From assembly GCF_900324465.2 (NCBI RefSeq), contig NC_046614.1:15022333-15086332 (forward strand): a stretch of DNA of 64,000 bases, written 5' to 3'. This DNA is from Anabas testudineus (Eukaryota > Chordata > Actinopteri > Anabantiformes > Anabantidae). A program made the position numbers and the translations under genes. The notes beneath the pieces are model-generated. The model was not told the DNA's origin, searched no databases, and was given only the letters and a program-made list of their open reading frames with translations. This document shows positions 52,329 to 64,000 of this stretch, piece by piece (the first letter of the stretch is position 1; each line of letters starts with the position of its first letter).

Positions 52329-52499
52329 TGGAACACGATTTTGACAGTTTTAACTTGCACATTAATAATCATGAATGTTCGTTAACTTGATCACTTATGT
52401 TTAATAATTTGACTGCACCTGATGTTCGTAATGTACGAATGCAAACATGCACTGAACTTGTCACTAATTACTTTGTTACTTTTTTTAACTTCTACTCGT

Positions 52500-52505
52500 A
52501 TTAAA
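52500..52505 (+). terminator. arhgef19: Poly(A) signal ATTAAA, probably arhgef19
   Basis: The variant signal lies 172 nt after the stop codon and is followed by a GT-rich stretch. The convergent cplane2 stop is only about 260 bp further on. Confidence 0.4.
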
Positions 52506-52763
52506 CACTGGCCTGTTTTTAGCAATGTGTTCTTAATTCTTATTAGAAAATAAGACTTTCTGACCTTTTCATATCAGCCTAAAGCAACATTGTCAGTACT
52601 GGTTCATTCAGAAGATAACACAAGATATCAGTCACTGACAACTACTCATACCCTACCGACACTTCTCCACTCATCCCAGCAGCAAACACTTCCAGCTAAT
52701 CTTACCTTTACATGGAGTTCAATTTAGTTTGCCTCAACTGTCTCTTAGAAATCCTGTTCAGTA

Positions 52764-54386
52764 TTAAAATAGAGGCACTATCTCCTGCTGTGAATGGTGG
52801 CTGGCTGTGAGACAGTCCTGATACCACAGCTGCTCTGCCAGGCAGTTGAGGAGGGGGGATAAGTCACCCAGTCCATCGCTGACCTCTCCTCCCATACGCA
52901 GCACCGGTAAGCTCCATGTCTCCTGGAAGTCCCTTATGTCTCTCTCTCTCACATCACAGTGCATGAAGAGGTCAAATCTGAACCAAATGTTAAGGACAAA
53001 TGCCGGCCTGTGCATTGATGTAGCTCAAACTGATCTGGGAAGTAGTGAGCATGTTTTGAACTGCATACTTGAATGTTTGATGTACAGAGCATTACAATCT
53101 TCGTATGGCACCACATAGGATCAATGCACAACATTACTAGCATAGAGTATGATGAGTTTTAGTTTTGTGAGTTTACCCTTGCCCTTTACTCAAAAACTGA
53201 CAGGAGAGCAGAAGGATACTTGGTGCCCACCACCAGTTTCACAACTTTACCTGCAGGCTCCCCAGTCCACTTTGCAATTTGATTTGGCAGATCATCAAAG
53301 GATGTCCTGTCGGTGAAGGAGAACAGGAAAAGGACGGCATCCACCTGCTCCTTACAAGACTGGAATACACATTAACCAGTGATTTGACAAAAGGTGGGAT
53401 GATGTTTCTAATTCTTTTTTTTCACATTAGTTCAGAACTCAATACAATATATTAAATTTGTGGAAATACTGTATATTTCATACATACTGGAAGCAAATGG
53501 TCAAATCTACGCAGGGCATTCTCTCCACAGTCCCACAGCTGCAGACGGAAGAAAAGCACTCTGCCACTTTCTCTGAGCTTCACTGGCCAATACACTACTG
53601 TCGTCTCAATACCTTCAGTGATGAAAGATCAACTCACATTAGTAGGCTCTCATTTACAAAAAAATAGTTTTAAGTTCCTTAATAAAGTTTTACAAATGAT
53701 CATTGTTGTGACATAAGCATCACCGAGTGTGGAGCAGGCACCCACCTGTAGTTTCATAGTGCATGTTGGGAATATTTCTACCAGAAAGACGAGCAGCAAG
53801 AGCAGTTTTTCCAACCCCACTCTTGCCTGAGAGGAAGATCTTATAATGAACAGTGTCCACAGCTACATGTGGTGGCATCACTGGAGACTCCAACAGGCCT
53901 GTAAAACGGGCATCAAAAGGTCCAATGCTTCAGGTGTCAGTGCCATGCCTAACTATTCTCGTACTATCCTAAATACTACTATCTCCAAATTACTTTATTT
54001 TTATTACTTTTTGGAAAAATTTTGGACCAATAACAAAATGATGGAAAATCAGTTTTCATGTGTACATCCGTCATTGTATTACAAGTCTGTGAAAAAAACA
54101 TATATATAATCAACTCTTCATGTGCTTTGTGTGTAAAATCTTAGTTTGAAAAGTAAATAAACTGTAGTGGATTATAAAGTAGCCAAGTAATGCACTTAAC
54201 TGGAAGTTGTACAACACTTCACTAACTTACTTTTATACTGTACACATACACAACCGTAAATAATTATGCCATACCGAAGGTTCTGCGCCTTTTCTTGTGT
54301 AAAATCTTGCTGAAGTATTCCTTGCTGTCTTTACATCGATGCCAGTCAGATACTACGATTGATCCGGGAGCAGGACTTTGTGCCAT
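52764..54386 (-). CDS. cplane2: Ciliogenesis and planar polarity effector 2 (REM2/Rab-like small GTPase 1)
   Basis: Atypical small GTPase of the CPLANE complex, which acts at the basal body to allow intraflagellar-transport recruitment and cilium formation. Five exons (plus coordinates): 54275-54386, 53746-53898, 53488-53612, 53220-53359, 52764-52977; 744 nt, 247 residues (human about 258). The N-terminus MAQSPAPGSIVVSDWH and the RRRTFGLLESPVMPP block match RSG1. The P-loop GKSGVGKT is at residues 62-69, ETTGIETTVVYWPVKL stands in for switch I, LWDCGENALRRFDH replaces the usual DTAGQE, VVGTKFDL replaces NKxD, and LAEQLWYQD lies near the end. There is no C-terminal prenylation motif, as in other RSG1 proteins. 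Tail-to-tail with arhgef19, with 435 bp between the stop codons. Confidence 0.95.
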
Positions 54387-54708
54387 GTTGTTGCTGCTTA
54401 TGAAGCTAACCGCGGTAGCATCACACACACAAGTCCGTGTTGCCTAAGCAAAGGCCTGGGGCGGCTGTAGACAGCTTTTTAAAGTAATGTTAGTATCAAA
54501 ATAGTTATAACTAGTTTTATTAAGAATAAAGCGCTTTAATAACAAGAACTGTAATGGATAAAAATCTACCTGATAAAAAACTTCCGTACACTAAAACGTC
54601 TCCTGACAACCAATTACGTCACTTCCGTCAAGATGTTGCGTTGCCTTCAGGGACCACAAGAAGTAATTTATTCAATTTCCTATCAAAGTAGCTTCAGGTG
54701 CTGATGGT

Positions 54709-54753
<45 letters not shown>

Positions 54754-55159
54754 CATTAGAAATCAGTAATCAGAGCAGTCTTTGAGTATTCAGAAAATAC
54801 AACGGGACAGCAAGCCTTTTAGTCTTTTTAGGTGACGGTCTGGTTACTTTACGTTAAAAAAGTGTATGGTAAATGCTACATAAAAAGCACAAAATGGTGA
54901 TAACGTCACGTGTGCTATTGGTAATTAATTTGATAAAACTTGCACGAATGACATTCAATGATTATTTACACGTTCTTTTGTCGGAGGTTTTTCAGATTTC
55001 CGACAGTACGTAAATGGTTCAGTGTTTCATTCCTTCTCCTACCGTTAGAGGTCGCTAAACTCCAACATTGTCAGGGTCCTGGAGCCCCTGGTGTAGTGCT
55101 GAGATTACATCTGGAATACCAAGTAATAATAAAGTAAAGAGGGAAAAGATTGTTTATGT
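54387..55159. other. cplane2 promoter side and cplane2-hspb7 spacer
   Basis: About 770 bp without genes. It contains the TTG repeat and AT-rich unique sequence. Confidence 0.6.
54709..54753. repeat. (TTG)n microsatellite
   Basis: Fourteen to fifteen consecutive TTG units. Confidence 0.97.
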
Positions 55160-55165
55160 TTTATT
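55160..55165 (-). terminator. hspb7: Poly(A) signal AATAAA on minus strand, hspb7-like gene
   Basis: TTTATT on plus, about 47 nt beyond the stop codon in the direction of transcription, giving a very short 3'UTR. Confidence 0.5.
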
Positions 55166-55211
55166 TGGAAATGTCAGTTATAGCGAGAAGAAAACTATGA
55201 GTGATTTTGCA

Positions 55212-55768
55212 CTAACATATCCTGTGAGCACTGACGGTTAGGAGCCCGCTGCTCTCCGTGGACATGGTCATAGACATGGGGTCCACATCTGATGGGAGTT
55301 TGCATCGATGGGAAAACGTGCTTGTGACGGAGCCATCTTCTCCCAGCTGCAAGCAAACCAAAGACCATGAAAATGTAAAATCAGCATCAATAGAATCCAG
55401 CCAAACACCAAGTACTTCTTTTTAAATGACACAAGCCAACTACCAAAGAAAGTCCTGCAGCTTCTATACTTACTGACTGCATGACTCACCTTCTCAGCAT
55501 GGACCTCTATAAGGTTGTTGGAGGATGTGACGATAACATCCTCTGGAGAAAATTCACTCACATCAACTGTGAATTGGAAGACGTCTCCGGTGACCTGGGT
55601 CTTCCCCGTGGGACACGGATGACCTAAAACAGTTACGTACAGGATAAGACACAAATTGAAAGTTCCTCATGATCAGATTTCTTTCTTTTCTTTCTATTTC
55701 TTTGTCAGACCCGTAAATCTGTGTTCTGCACTCGTCTGCTGAGGGGATGATCCTCTGTCTTCTTCCAT
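55212..55768 (-). CDS. hspb7: Small heat-shock protein, HSPB7-like, short form
   Basis: Alpha-crystallin-type chaperone; HSPB7 is the cardiovascular/striated-muscle member. Three exons (plus coordinates): 55711-55768, 55490-55623, 55212-55346; 327 nt, 108 residues. The middle of the alpha-crystallin domain is diagnostic: [35 protein letters not shown], then [20 protein letters not shown], as in HSPB7. Exons 2 and 3 are firm. Exon 1 is inferred: an ATG at 55768 opens 19 codons ending in phase 1 before a GT (non-consensus GTCTGA donor), downstream of a TATA box. The protein is far shorter than human HSPB7 (about 170): the Ser-rich N-terminus is missing and it stops right after TVSAHRIC, without the C-terminal I-x-I tail. 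HSPB7 and EPHA2 are close neighbours in human, which supports the identity. Confidence 0.78.
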
Positions 55769-55881
55769 TCAGGCTGCAGAAGTTGATTATTTATTCCCAA
55801 CTGTATCTTTGATGACCACAAACCCAACACAGGTGATTAAGCTCTCCCTTTCCTCCAATAAAACTGTCACTGTAAACAACT

Positions 55882-55890
55882 CTTTTATAG
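55882..55890 (-). promoter_or_regulatory. hspb7: TATA box (CTATAAAAG) upstream of hspb7-like gene
   Basis: On the minus strand CTATAAAAG lies about 115 nt upstream of the proposed ATG. That is a plausible distance for a transcription start around 55855 and a roughly 90-nt leader, and supports the inferred first exon. Confidence 0.5.
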
Positions 55891-56940
55891 GCTCCTGGGA
55901 GCTTTGTGGGTATGATCACCCCCCTTGATGATTCATCTTGACTGGAACATGACACAGATTGGAGATATTCAGTGTGAGGGAACCGTTTTTGAACCGTTGT
56001 CAAGCGGTCCTGAATTTCTAGCCGCACCCTTCACTGGGAGCATGAGTCTTTGTGTTGGTGTGTGAGAATGGGTGTGGAGATGTTTCAGTATGAAGAAATA
56101 AGATATAATTATCAGGTGTGGCATTGAGTGGACTGTGACCAGCAGCTTAAAGCCGATAAATGTAATATGACACAATGAAGTATGTTCTACAGGTTTATAT
56201 TACTCAGCCTCATTGAGGCAAAAGTGGATTTGTCACAAAAATGTCACTTCACCAACAGATTTCCACTGGAAACCGCGTGTAGGTACAACGCCACGCCTGC
56301 GTGTCAGTGGTATGATGGAGCACAGTCGCGTTTAAGTGTGAAATTCTGCTCCACTTTGGCAAAGTCACAGAGAGTTGTGATGTGACAGTGTGAGCAGAAA
56401 ATAACTTAAATAAATAAAGATTTTTTTCATTTAGCGTTTATAATATGCACTGGTGGCCATTTCTTTACAGTGTACACTGTTTTCATCAGTGTTTAACATG
56501 GTTATCATCTTGTTCTGGCCTGTTAGCTTTTTAATATTTGCTAATAAGGACAATATAAAGCGGAGTCTGATGGGAATCGCTTTGATTTTGAACTGCACAA
56601 ATTGAAATTGTGACTTGATGATAACTCTAGATAAACATGTTTCAACAAAGTTCACGTAGACTGAACGGCAGCATCTGATTGCATAGTCAACTGTCCACAG
56701 GTTGAGATAAATCAATGCTGAACTACACGTCAAACACAAGGTGGCGCTACAGATAAACAACTGGGGATCACCACAGTCAGTAGGATTCGTTCCCTGGGGA
56801 CTATGAATGTCCGTGCACAGTGTCAATAATACATTTAATAGCTGAGATATTACAGTGTGAAAATGCAGAGCCACGCTGCTAAGATGACTGAAAAGCAAAT
56901 GCATGTTCACTCCAAGAAAGAAATCCAATTACAGGAAACA
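55891..56940. other. hspb7-epha2 spacer
   Basis: No gene recognised. A 165-codon open frame on minus (56431-56928) has no family resemblance and partly overlaps a dispersed repeat at about 56735-56865. Confidence 0.5.
56735..56865. repeat. Dispersed teleost repeat remnant (GGGGATCACCA motif)
   Basis: Contains GTGGCGCTA, GGGGATCACCACAGTCAGTA and CCTGGGGACTATGAATGTC, recalling a widespread fish repeat that carries GGGGATCACCAAAGTCATTA and GGGGACCATGAATGTC. Recognised from memory; ends are not visible. Confidence 0.45.
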
Positions 56941-56945
56941 ATGAT

Positions 56946-56951
56946 TTTATT
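56946..56951 (-). terminator. epha2: Poly(A) signal AATAAA on minus strand, probably epha2
   Basis: It lies 662 nt beyond the epha2 stop. The sequence between (56952-57612) has no open frame of note and is most simply epha2 3'UTR. Confidence 0.45.
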
Positions 56952-57612
56952 TAAACACAAAAATACACTGTCTGGCAAACATGCGCCAGATCAGACTTAT
57001 ATTTCATGTAACAAATGACATAAATAGAAAATAAAATAAATATTAAATAAAAATGGACAGTTGAATTAAGACGCGATGTAAACAATTGAGGAGAATGCAT
57101 AATGTGATACAGAGACTAACTACAAAAAGTTAAGAACGTGATTCTTTGCCCTGAGTAGAATAGTTATTTCTAATTTAAAATATAGTCTCAGTGATCACAT
57201 AATGTGTAGATAAGATAAAAAGAGTGCCTGGAAAAAACAGCCCTCAACCACAAAGAGCCTTAAATATTTCAGTCACTCAGTAAATGCAAAGCAGAGCTCT
57301 CTCACGTGGTCTCACATTTTCACTTACTTTTATAATAGTTTCATTTACTACATTTCAGAAGTTGTTTATGTTCAACATATAAAACATTTGTACATAAATT
57401 ATTCCTCTGTTATAAAGTACATAAGTGTTTTCAATCTCAGTCCTTTCTGAGTGGCGTGGAAGATCCTTTTCAGTCAGGCAACACTGTGAACACCACATAA
57501 GAACAAAAATCCTGCAGTGTAGCTCAGTTTCACCCCTCCACTTCAGTCCTCCTCGTCCATAAGTGAAATGGCACGGTCGGTCAGTGCGCTTTGATTTGGA
57601 GGAATGCTTAGA

Positions 57613-60600
57613 TCACACTGCAAACACGCTGAGAGAGCTGGTCTCGTCTTTCAGGCCCAGGATGCTGTAAGCTATCCTCTTCATGTGACCGGGTAACCGC
57701 ACTCCAATATTCCTGATGTCTCTGATAGAAACAAGATAAACGACACAGTTTTGAGTGTGCTGAAAACAAAATGGACTTGTGTTTTGCATAACAAAATCTT
57801 GAAGTAGCTTCTAAAGCAAGTATCTGCGTTCAGAACGTGGGTAAAATAATTCAATAAAAGAAATTAAACTGTTCAAAATGTTGGATAAACAAGGTGATTG
57901 ACATTCAGTCTAACCGCTAATAGCACAAATGACTAAACAGACCTTCGCAATTAACTTTGTTTAAATAACAACTAGTTCCAAAAGCAAACTTCAATTGTGT
58001 ATTTGTAACATGACGGGTGGATTGGGTGGTGCATCAGACAAAAAAAAGATTGGGAAGCACTGCTGTAGAAGTTAGGGCAGAAAAGAATGAGAGGAATGAC
58101 GCTTAGAGGCGGAGTGGGGTATTCCTGCATCACAAACGCGATAACAAATGTTCAAGCTGACAGCTCAATATATTCTCTGTGTTACTACAAAATGTGGCTC
58201 GATGCCAGATCAGTGCGGCACGGCAGGGCTGCACCTGTGCCATGTGTGCACTTACTCATGTCTCAAGGCGAGCACCTGCTCCATGGTCGTGATCCCTGCA
58301 CGAGCGAAGCTCTCGTTGTACTGACTCATTTTGATGGACTCCAGCCACTCGGGCACCGACCTGAACATGGTGCCGTCACAGCCACTGGTGCTGGGCAGGC
58401 GGATGGACACACTGTAACACGCAACATGTACTTAGTTTCCAGAGTGCATTTTATGATGTACGTATGAACAAGAGAGAACCAGTTTTAGTTTTAGTTTGGC
58501 AGTTTGAGAAGTGTAAAAACAACAATTTGTCATTTTATGGACGGTTACCAGCAGAGAGTTTTGAAATCACTGCTCCTTGAATCTCGCCAATTGTCTTTTT
58601 TTTTGTTTGCACAGATTGAACAAATATAAAAACGTGTCAATACAAGTATTTTCACAAGAATCTGTACACTGAACTGTACATGAGTATTTCTTAGTTTAAA
58701 TTACTAGTGAATGCAGGTGGGACATACTATTGTTCTTTCTATATTAATTGGCGACCATTTCTTTTCACATGTTTGACTTTGTTACCAAAATATACATTTT
58801 ACAAAAATGAACTGTTCTTACCGTGGGTCAAAGTCAGCTATGGCTTTCAGAGACTCTGGGCTTTTAAGCAGTTTGTCCAAAATGTTGACAATGTCTGAGA
58901 AACGAGGTCGTTTGGAGCGGTCGTTCTGCCAACACTGGAGCATGAGCTGGTAGATAGCAGATGGGCAGTCCATCGGTGCAGGAAGCCTGAAGGCCTCATT
59001 GATCGCCTTCATGACCTGAGGAAGAGAACACAGCAGAGTTAAGAAAGTGCATAGATTTAACAGTTCTGGCGTTAGAAACAGGGAGCCATTCAAAAAAAAA
59101 GCACTGTGTTCATATGTTGACATTAACAGTAAATTTAAAGAGGATGGGAGGTAGAAACTATGCTGCAGGCAACTTTCTATCACCACCTCCCCATCACAGA
59201 CTCAGTGATATATTACATTAAAGTTGGACCTACACAAGCCAAAACAATCCCCCATTTAGCTATAAGATCTGGAAAGTGGCTGTGACAGATTAAACATACC
59301 TCATGGTTGCTCATGTCCCAGTAGGGCCGTTCTCCAAAGGCCATGACTTCCCACATGACGATGCCAAAGCTCCACACGTCGCTGGCTGAGGTGAATTTCC
59401 TGTATGCAATGGCCTCGGGGGCAGTCCAGCGGATCGGGATTTTACCTCCCTGATAAGAGAAACATTAACAAATCATATATTTAATGATTAGAGGGAGTGG
59501 AAACACAAAGTGCTGAAAGACGTTTGACTAGGTGCTTAAGAATAAACTATTAACAGTGTGATAGTGGTTACTAGCTAAAAATATGCATTGTCCTAGTTGG
59601 GGTTTGAAATGTAGCTGTGAGACTCACTCTGGTTGTGTAGGTGCCCTCAGCATCGTCCTCCAATACACGTGACAGGCCAAAATCAGACACCTTACACTCG
59701 AAGTTGCTGTTCACCAGAACATTTCTTGCTGCCAGATCACGGTGGACATAATTCATGTCTGAGAGGTATTTCATGCCTGCAGCTATTCCATGAAGCATTC
59801 CCAACAGCTGATAGGAAGGAATCTCTCCATCTCGATCCTAAAGAAAACAAAAATTAGAATAGTTTAATAAAAAACAATCTCTCCTCTAATGACTGTTTTA
59901 AAATCATACAGTACAGATATAAAGAAATAGAAATATATTGTTATAGTTTGTAGCGTCACACTGAGAAATGTGACTTTGCAAGGAACAAGTATTTACCTTT
60001 AGATATGTGTCGAGAGCACCATTCTCCATGTATTCAGTCACTATCATAGCATGCTTGACTAGAAAGAAAAAAAAATCATGTTTAGAGAAACGATACATAC
60101 AAACACCTGATTCTGCAATTTATGAATTGACTTGTGTTTAAAGCTCTAACTCACATTTGGTGACAACTCCCTCTAGACGTATGATATTCGGGTGTGAAAA
60201 CTGCCCCATGATGCTGGCCTCGCTCAGGAAGTCTTGCCTCTGTTTTTCCGAGTAGCCCAGCTTCAGTGTCTTGATAGCTACGGCCACCTCCCCTCGCCCA
60301 GGAATCTTCATCACTCCGCGAAACACTTCACCAAATTCCCCTGATGAACAGCAGGAGGAAATGTCAGAAACTGTGCGCCGAGATTTCACCAAATGGAAGG
60401 TAGATGATTTAAAAACACTCACCTACACCAATGACTTTGTGTTTGCTAATAGCACTTGGGTCAATTTCTGTGACAAACTTTTGGATGGCAATGTTAGGGT
60501 CTTCATACATGTGTGGATCAATGTAAGTCTTGAGGGGTTTGAGCTGATCTAAGGAGGAAAACAAAGACCATGACGTCAGGCTAAATACTAATTGAATGCA

Positions 60601-62963
60601 TAGTTTGATCACTGAATAATGCTGAACTGTTATTGAATGTACTGTTTCAATACCTGTTGAAAAGTAGGGATCTTCTGGTCCTCCTCTGCCACGGGAACTC
60701 AGTCTCCTGAGAGGAAAACAAGACTAATCACTATAAGACTAAACAGAATACAGACTGGCTTTTTAGTAATTGCAGGTCAGTCTCAGCTGAAAAAGACCAA
60801 GGCTCCATTTTATAACAACACTGGCTATTACTCATAACCCCACCATGCACTGTCATAACAGAGTGCCCTTCATTTACTTGAGCTTGTGGCACATAATCAT
60901 GCAGTCTGCAGGTCTGTAGATAATATTTATCTGTGTGATACAGCCATTAAATGTGGATACAAAGAGTGTTGTAACCAACCGTTTACGCAGCAGCAGAACG
61001 GCCACCACAACAAGCAGAATAACCGCGACGCCAATTACAGCTCCCATCACCATGGTGGAGTTGTTCTGGATCTGAGACTCAGCTGCGCAAAATTACAGAA
61101 AGAGATGCATCAAGCATGTGAAATAAAAATGTAGACCACAGACATTTGAGAAAGAGTTTGGTCTGTAGATTCTAAAGTTGCAGGTACCTATTGGTGAAGT
61201 GTGAAACTCATGCTCCACACTGTAGCTCCCAGGGTTGCCTTCGGGACTTAGTGCCTGGACCCTGAATATATAAGTGGTGTCTGGGGTGAGATCATTAATC
61301 TGAACTGAGCTTTTCTCCAAAATCAGGACTGTGTAGGTGGTCACATCTCGCTCGCCATCATCGTCCTGTAAAAACAAAGTTCAAATGATTATTAAAAGAT
61401 AATTTTTGCCTAAGCACTTGGGAGTCTAGGGACTAGGGAGGAAAAGGACAAAAGAGCACACAGCACTCTATCTTACTTTTCTGCGGTACATAAGCTCATA
61501 GCGATGATTGATGCGGGCTGGAGGTCTGCGAGACAGAGTCCAGGACAGAGACAGACTGGTGGGGCTGCGATCATCCAGATGGATCAACGTCACCTTTGGG
61601 GGATCTAACGGTCGGTCAGAGACAGAAAGCAAAATAATGGTTAGTGACTAATCATAGTCTTTGCAAAGGGACACTTGGAAATGAAAGCCTTTGGGACTCA
61701 GTTGGTCAGACTGAATTCCTCTTGGTCTAGTAAGTCCTTTCTGTACAGCATATTTACACTTTAACACTATTTCAGAGAAAAGTGTCTAAACAATTGTGTC
61801 ACTCCTTTAATAGTCATGGAGACACTGGAACTTCTTTAACGTGTGAGAAAACACACTTAACATAATCACCTTCCTACTTCACAAGCTTCCTAATTTCATG
61901 AAAACAGCTCATAAACATGGCTTTGAACTGAAGATTTTAGAAGCCTGCTACATAAAAAGGACACATTACTATTACAGCTGTAAAAGAAGATGTGCTTGCA
62001 TGCTTTATCTGTGTTGACAGTGCTTCTGACGCAGCTCCACTCCTCCCATACAGATAAGATAAGATTTCTATTGGCGAACTTTAGTTTGTTCAATGAATTG
62101 ACCTCAAACATACTGTAACTATGTTGGCCAACAAACATTCTGTGTCTGTAATTGAGTTTTCGGCAAACTAAATTAAAAGATATTTGTTCATGCATATTGG
62201 GCGCTGTATGTCTATTTCTGTGTTTTGTTGCCTTTATCAAATGTACAAGTTCAGTTTGTAACACAGGGAACGTCACTCTTCAGTCAGCTAGCTGAGTTTT
62301 AGTTAGATGCAAGTAAGGAAGTAATGGCAATGTCAACAAAACGTTACGATTCCGAGGTTAAATCGAAGTTCACCTGTGTAGTCCAGAGAGGTGGTGATGG
62401 TTGCAGTAGATGGTTCTGTGCCAAACTGGGACACACCACTGTGAGCTTCCACGGTGAACGTGTAGTTGAGATGTGAATCCAGGTCATTAACAATGACTGT
62501 GGTTTCCTGCAGGTCTGCAGAACCTGGCTCGAAACGGATCTTTTCACCACAAGCGATGCATGAGGGTCCATCGCAGTGCTCGCACAACACACTGTAGGTG
62601 AGGTCCCTGCGCCCCCCAGTCACCAGCGGTGGGCTCCAGGACAGCTGCAGCCTGCCTTCTGCTGACAGGGTGGTGGAGGTCAGGTCACGAGGGGCACTTG
62701 GTGGAGCTTGGGGAGGAAGTGGATGACAAAGTTAGCTTGGTCATCCAAACTGGCTCTAATGAATATGAATGTTTTTACAGGAAGATGACAGTGAGTGGGA
62801 CTGTTACCAGAGCAGGGAGATGTAGGAGGGTCTGACGGGGCGTGGAAAAAACCTTCCTCACATTCACATTTGGTGGCACCAGCTGAGGAAGGCTTCGTGT
62901 TATCAGGACAAACCTGACATAACTCACTGGATACAGATGGCTTAAAGTAGCCCGGTTTACATG
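57613..62963 (-). CDS. epha2: Ephrin type-A receptor 2 (3' part; 5' exons outside window)
   Basis: Receptor tyrosine kinase for ephrin-A ligands. Fourteen exons in view (plus coordinates): 62808-62963, 62374-62706, 61477-61604, 61188-61365, 60980-61082, 60654-60706, 60423-60548, 60155-60340, 59997-60058, 59628-59837, 59300-59449, 58822-59015, 58256-58411, 57613-57721. Order: end of the Cys-rich region ([16 protein letters not shown]), two fibronectin III domains, transmembrane segment ([20 protein letters not shown]), juxtamembrane [14 protein letters not shown] with both regulatory tyrosines, kinase domain with [37 protein letters not shown] and [13 protein letters not shown], then a SAM domain ([33 protein letters not shown]). 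The block [10 protein letters not shown] before SAM and the C-terminal GLKDE match EPHA2. The ephrin-binding domain exon and signal peptide are not in the window. Teleosts can have epha2a and epha2b; I cannot say which. Confidence 0.95.
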
Positions 62964-64000
62964 CTGTGTGAGAGAAAGAAGCTGTGTGTTAATTTAAACC
63001 TGATATTTAAGACTTACTCCGAAACAGACAAGCACAGGAAGGAATGACTAATCAGAAAGCAAACAATGAAACTGTCGCCGTTGTAAAACCAGCCCTTTCA
63101 ACCCATCAGGAAGCATTTGTTGTGAGTAACTTATGATCACTCAGTCTTGTATCCGGAGGAATGAAAAGGGATTTCCCTGACTATTTGCCTCTACTTGTCT
63201 TTTTTGCCTGAAGGCCTAATCTCAGGTCACACTGCAGGTGTCAACCGGATGACAGGAGAGCTTGAAATCCATCAGGTGATCTGATCGGCCTTTCCCCTGA
63301 AAGGTTTCCAGCTCATATTCTCTGGCAGATAATATTTAATGTTTTTGCCAAAGGAAATGATACTTTTGACACTTGTGGAGTGTGAGGTACATTTCAATGC
63401 ACAGGGCGTGGGAGGTTAAGGAACATGCAGACTGGACAGAAACCAAGTCATAGGACCAGCAAATCAGTTTTCTACTGCCGTTTCCTCCCCGTCTTCCTTC
63501 CTTCCACTAACCCCTGACACTAGTCATAAATTACAGCATTCCAGGATGAATGTCTAGTGGACAAGAGACTCAGGAAAGAGGAAATGCTGTTGAAGACAAG
63601 TCCGATTTTTAGTGTGTTTATGGAAACAGATGCACAAAGATTCTGGGGTGACAAAGACCTCAGAGCGTAGGACAAATTTTAAAAGAATGGATCTTGTAGA
63701 ACAGCTCCTGCTACTGCTTTTATTCTGCTGTCATGTGGCCCCGGTGTTGGTGGCCAAGACAAGAGGTTCAGTCAGTCCTGGATTGAAGATGTGGCAGCAC
63801 TTTGAGTACTGCTCCAGTGCAGGAGAAGGAACAGGTTGAATTTGAGTAGGAGGGAAAGAGATGAATAGATGGATGGATGTAAGGAATGGGGGATGGGGGT
63901 AAATGTCTAGAGGACCAACAGAAGTTCTCTCTGGGGAGTTACTTGGCAGCAGTGGGGGTGTAGCTGAGGTCTTTTCGCATAAGAAAAGGGGGTCAGCCCA
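62964..64000. other. epha2: epha2 intron upstream of the Cys-rich exon
   Basis: No minus-strand exon recognised; the roughly 660-nt ligand-binding exon is not here. The region is probably all intron. It contains short GATG runs near 63860. Confidence 0.6.

Noticed and set aside
56431-56928. 165-codon minus-strand open frame between hspb7 and epha2.
   Set aside because: Low-complexity hydrophobic and cysteine-rich text with no family resemblance, partly inside a dispersed repeat.
63690-63839. Plus-strand ATG followed by a leucine-rich, signal-peptide-like stretch (MDLVEQLLLLLLFCCHVAP).
   Set aside because: It is on the strand opposite to epha2, inside its intron, with no following domain before the window ends. 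Could be a real first exon only if cDNA supports it.

Overview
This is vertebrate nuclear DNA, almost certainly from a teleost fish. It holds intron-rich genes with GT-AG introns in conserved phases, Tc1-type DNA transposons typical of fish, and long microsatellites. Every protein-coding gene I could reconstruct has a vertebrate orthologue. The compact spacing suggests a percomorph, but that is inference. No bacterial, organellar or viral features are visible. I built the gene models by hand from splice sites and reading frames, and every complete model closes to a multiple of three.

Layout, left to right: gnat1 (+, rod transducin alpha, 375-3013); edem1 (-, 6275-12917, 12 exons); arl8b (-, 15545-20304, 7 exons); a gene-free stretch with a long-inverted-repeat element and a small Tc1-like element (20.5-23.8 kb); two TNF-receptor-superfamily genes, tnfrsf9-like (-, 23849-26608) and tnfrsf4/OX40-like (-, 32407-35024); Tc1 and LINE debris (36.7-39.0 kb); ddi2 (+, 39770-47559) with a giant last exon homologous to RSC1A1; an ephexin-family RhoGEF, probably arhgef19 (+, 49124-52328); cplane2/rsg1 (-, 52764-54386); an hspb7-like small heat-shock gene (-, 55212-55768); and epha2 (-, 57613 to 62963), whose 5' exons lie beyond the right edge.

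From general knowledge of the human map, the left three genes correspond to human chromosome 3p. Everything from tnfrsf9 rightwards corresponds to 1p36, and the block ddi2-arhgef19-cplane2-hspb7-epha2 is a conserved neighbourhood. A junction between two ancestral blocks therefore lies in the repeat-rich 20.5-23.8 kb interval.

The most interesting observation is the ddi2 3' end. The ninth exon joins in phase to the canonical DDI2 exons and encodes a 497-residue RSC1A1-like region ending in a UBA-like domain. The predicted 901-residue protein is UBL - helical domain - retroviral-type aspartyl protease - UIM - disordered region - UBA. This recreates the UBL/protease/UBA layout of yeast Ddi1, which textbook vertebrate DDI2 is said to lack. 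Other points are almost touching poly(A) signals of convergent gnat1 and edem1, a shortened hspb7-like protein, a RhoGEF without the usual SH3 domain, and an unclassified 874-bp inverted-repeat element.
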